From Saprospirales bacterium (lineage in GTDB: Bacteria; Bacteroidota; Bacteroidia; Chitinophagales; Saprospiraceae): a DNA stretch of 6,349 nucleotides. The stretch lies in contig JAHEAS010000214.1 of the NCBI GenBank assembly GCA_024642645.1, positions 1-6,349 on the forward strand, read 5' to 3'. The notes beneath the pieces are model-generated. The model was not told the DNA's origin, did no database searches, and worked only from the letters and a program-made list of their open reading frames with translations. The position numbers and the translations under genes are program-made. Positions 5,811 through 6,349 of the stretch are shown in pieces (the stretch's first letter is position 1; the number at the start of each line of letters is the position of its first letter).

Positions 5811-6349
5811 ATGAAAAAAACGATTTTACTCGCTTTATTGCTCTCGCTCACCAACATTTCTGTCAATGCCCAGTGTACTTACCTGAACAATGACTTTGAA
5901 GATTGGGCCACCTTTCCGTTAGAATACAACGGGGTTACGAGGGACATGGAGACCCCTGACAATCATATTTCCATTGTAAGGTTCTTCACCACTTTCGTTT
6001 TGATTGAGTTCGTCAATGACCCTTATGCTTTTGGCATGTTTGAAAACGACCCAGTGGCATTCTGGGGCATTGAAAAATCAACGGATGCCAGTACGGGACA
6101 GTATGCAGCAAAACTGCAAAACGACCCCGAAATCAATGTCTGCGACATTTACTCCACCATTGCTTGCTCGGACATCCCCGATGTGTTTAAAATTGACATC
6201 AAACACGTCGGGAACACCGCGGACACCCTGTATATTTTTGGTGCTTATGATGAGAACCTGCCACCGCTGGAGAGTGACCAAGCTGCCTTGGATACTTTGG
6301 CGGGCTATTTTATGGACTCCATCATTTTTGACGGCAACGTGGATTATAT
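5811..6349 (+). CDS. Exported protein of unknown function, 5' part only
   Basis: The frame is open from the ATG at 5811 to the window edge (179 codons), so the gene is truncated by the window, not by mutation. Residues 1-20 are a clear signal peptide (MKKTILLALLLSL core, cleavage at VNA|Q). The mature start reads CTYLNNDFEDW (22-32), and STDASTGQYAAKLQN (90-104) follows; a leading FEDW and a later TGxYAxKL are typical of beta-sandwich, carbohydrate-binding-like N-terminal modules in secreted Bacteroidota proteins. Cysteines occur at 22, 111 and 119 in the mature part. No enzyme motif is visible. A T9SS tail would be expected beyond the window, given the neighbour, but cannot be seen. I do not recognise the family and offer no specific function. 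It lies on the same strand as the propeller gene, 256 bases downstream, probably with its own promoter. Confidence 0.82.
   Translation, partial: MKKTILLALLLSLTNISVNAQCTYLNNDFEDWATFPLEYNGVTRDMETPDNHISIVRFFTTFVLIEFVNDPYAFGMFENDPVAFWGIEKSTDASTGQYAAKLQNDPEINVCDIYSTIACSDIPDVFKIDIKHVGNTADTLYIFGAYDENLPPLESDQAALDTLAGYFMDSIIFDGNVDY

Noticed and set aside
1..6349. CRISPR array, tRNA, rRNA, insertion sequence or a novel multi-gene system
   Set aside because: No regularly spaced direct repeats with unique spacers, no tRNA cloverleaf noticed, no transposase, and the genes do not form a tightly packed unknown operon.

Overview
The window looks like chromosome of a free-living member of the Bacteroidota, probably a Saprospiraceae- or Chitinophagales-like lineage. 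Three things point there. One exported protein ends in a type IX secretion (T9SS) C-terminal sorting domain. Good matches occur to the Bacteroidota promoter pattern (TTG, about 20 bases, TAnnTTTG). Starts lack clear Shine-Dalgarno sites. The genus assignment is inference.

Layout. Positions 5-42 are a terminator for the leftward gene beside it. Positions 58-1746 (minus) encode an exported serine hydrolase of the class C beta-lactamase/penicillin-binding family, with two tandem C-terminal beta-domains. Positions 1747-2028 are intergenic and hold a strong terminator for the next leftward gene and a possible gene remnant. Positions 2029-3108 (minus) encode an Old Yellow Enzyme family flavin ene-reductase. 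Diverging from it at 3331-3732 (plus) is a HxlR/DUF24-family transcription factor with the conserved N-terminal cysteine. The 222-base region between them holds a near-consensus promoter for the regulator, a 15-base palindrome in the promoter spacer, a second dyad in the leader, and a set of 9-base-period repeats in inverted arrangement. Positions 3992-5554 (plus) encode a secreted six-Asp-box beta-propeller with a T9SS tail. Positions 5555-5810 hold a structured, terminator-like element that also reads as open frames. Positions 5811 to the window end (plus) hold the 5' part of another exported protein of unknown function.

How the genes fit together. The ene-reductase and HxlR regulator form a recognisable stress module: such regulators commonly sense quinones, aldehydes or other electrophiles by a cysteine thiol and derepress an adjacent reductase that removes them. 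The palindrome TACT-N7-AGTA, lying between the promoter elements of the regulator, is the best regulatory signal in the window and suggests autorepression. The exported hydrolase, the propeller and the last protein are cell-envelope or secreted proteins, with no evident shared pathway. I found no mobile element, CRISPR array, tRNA or rRNA, and nothing that clearly amounts to a new defence or biosynthetic system.
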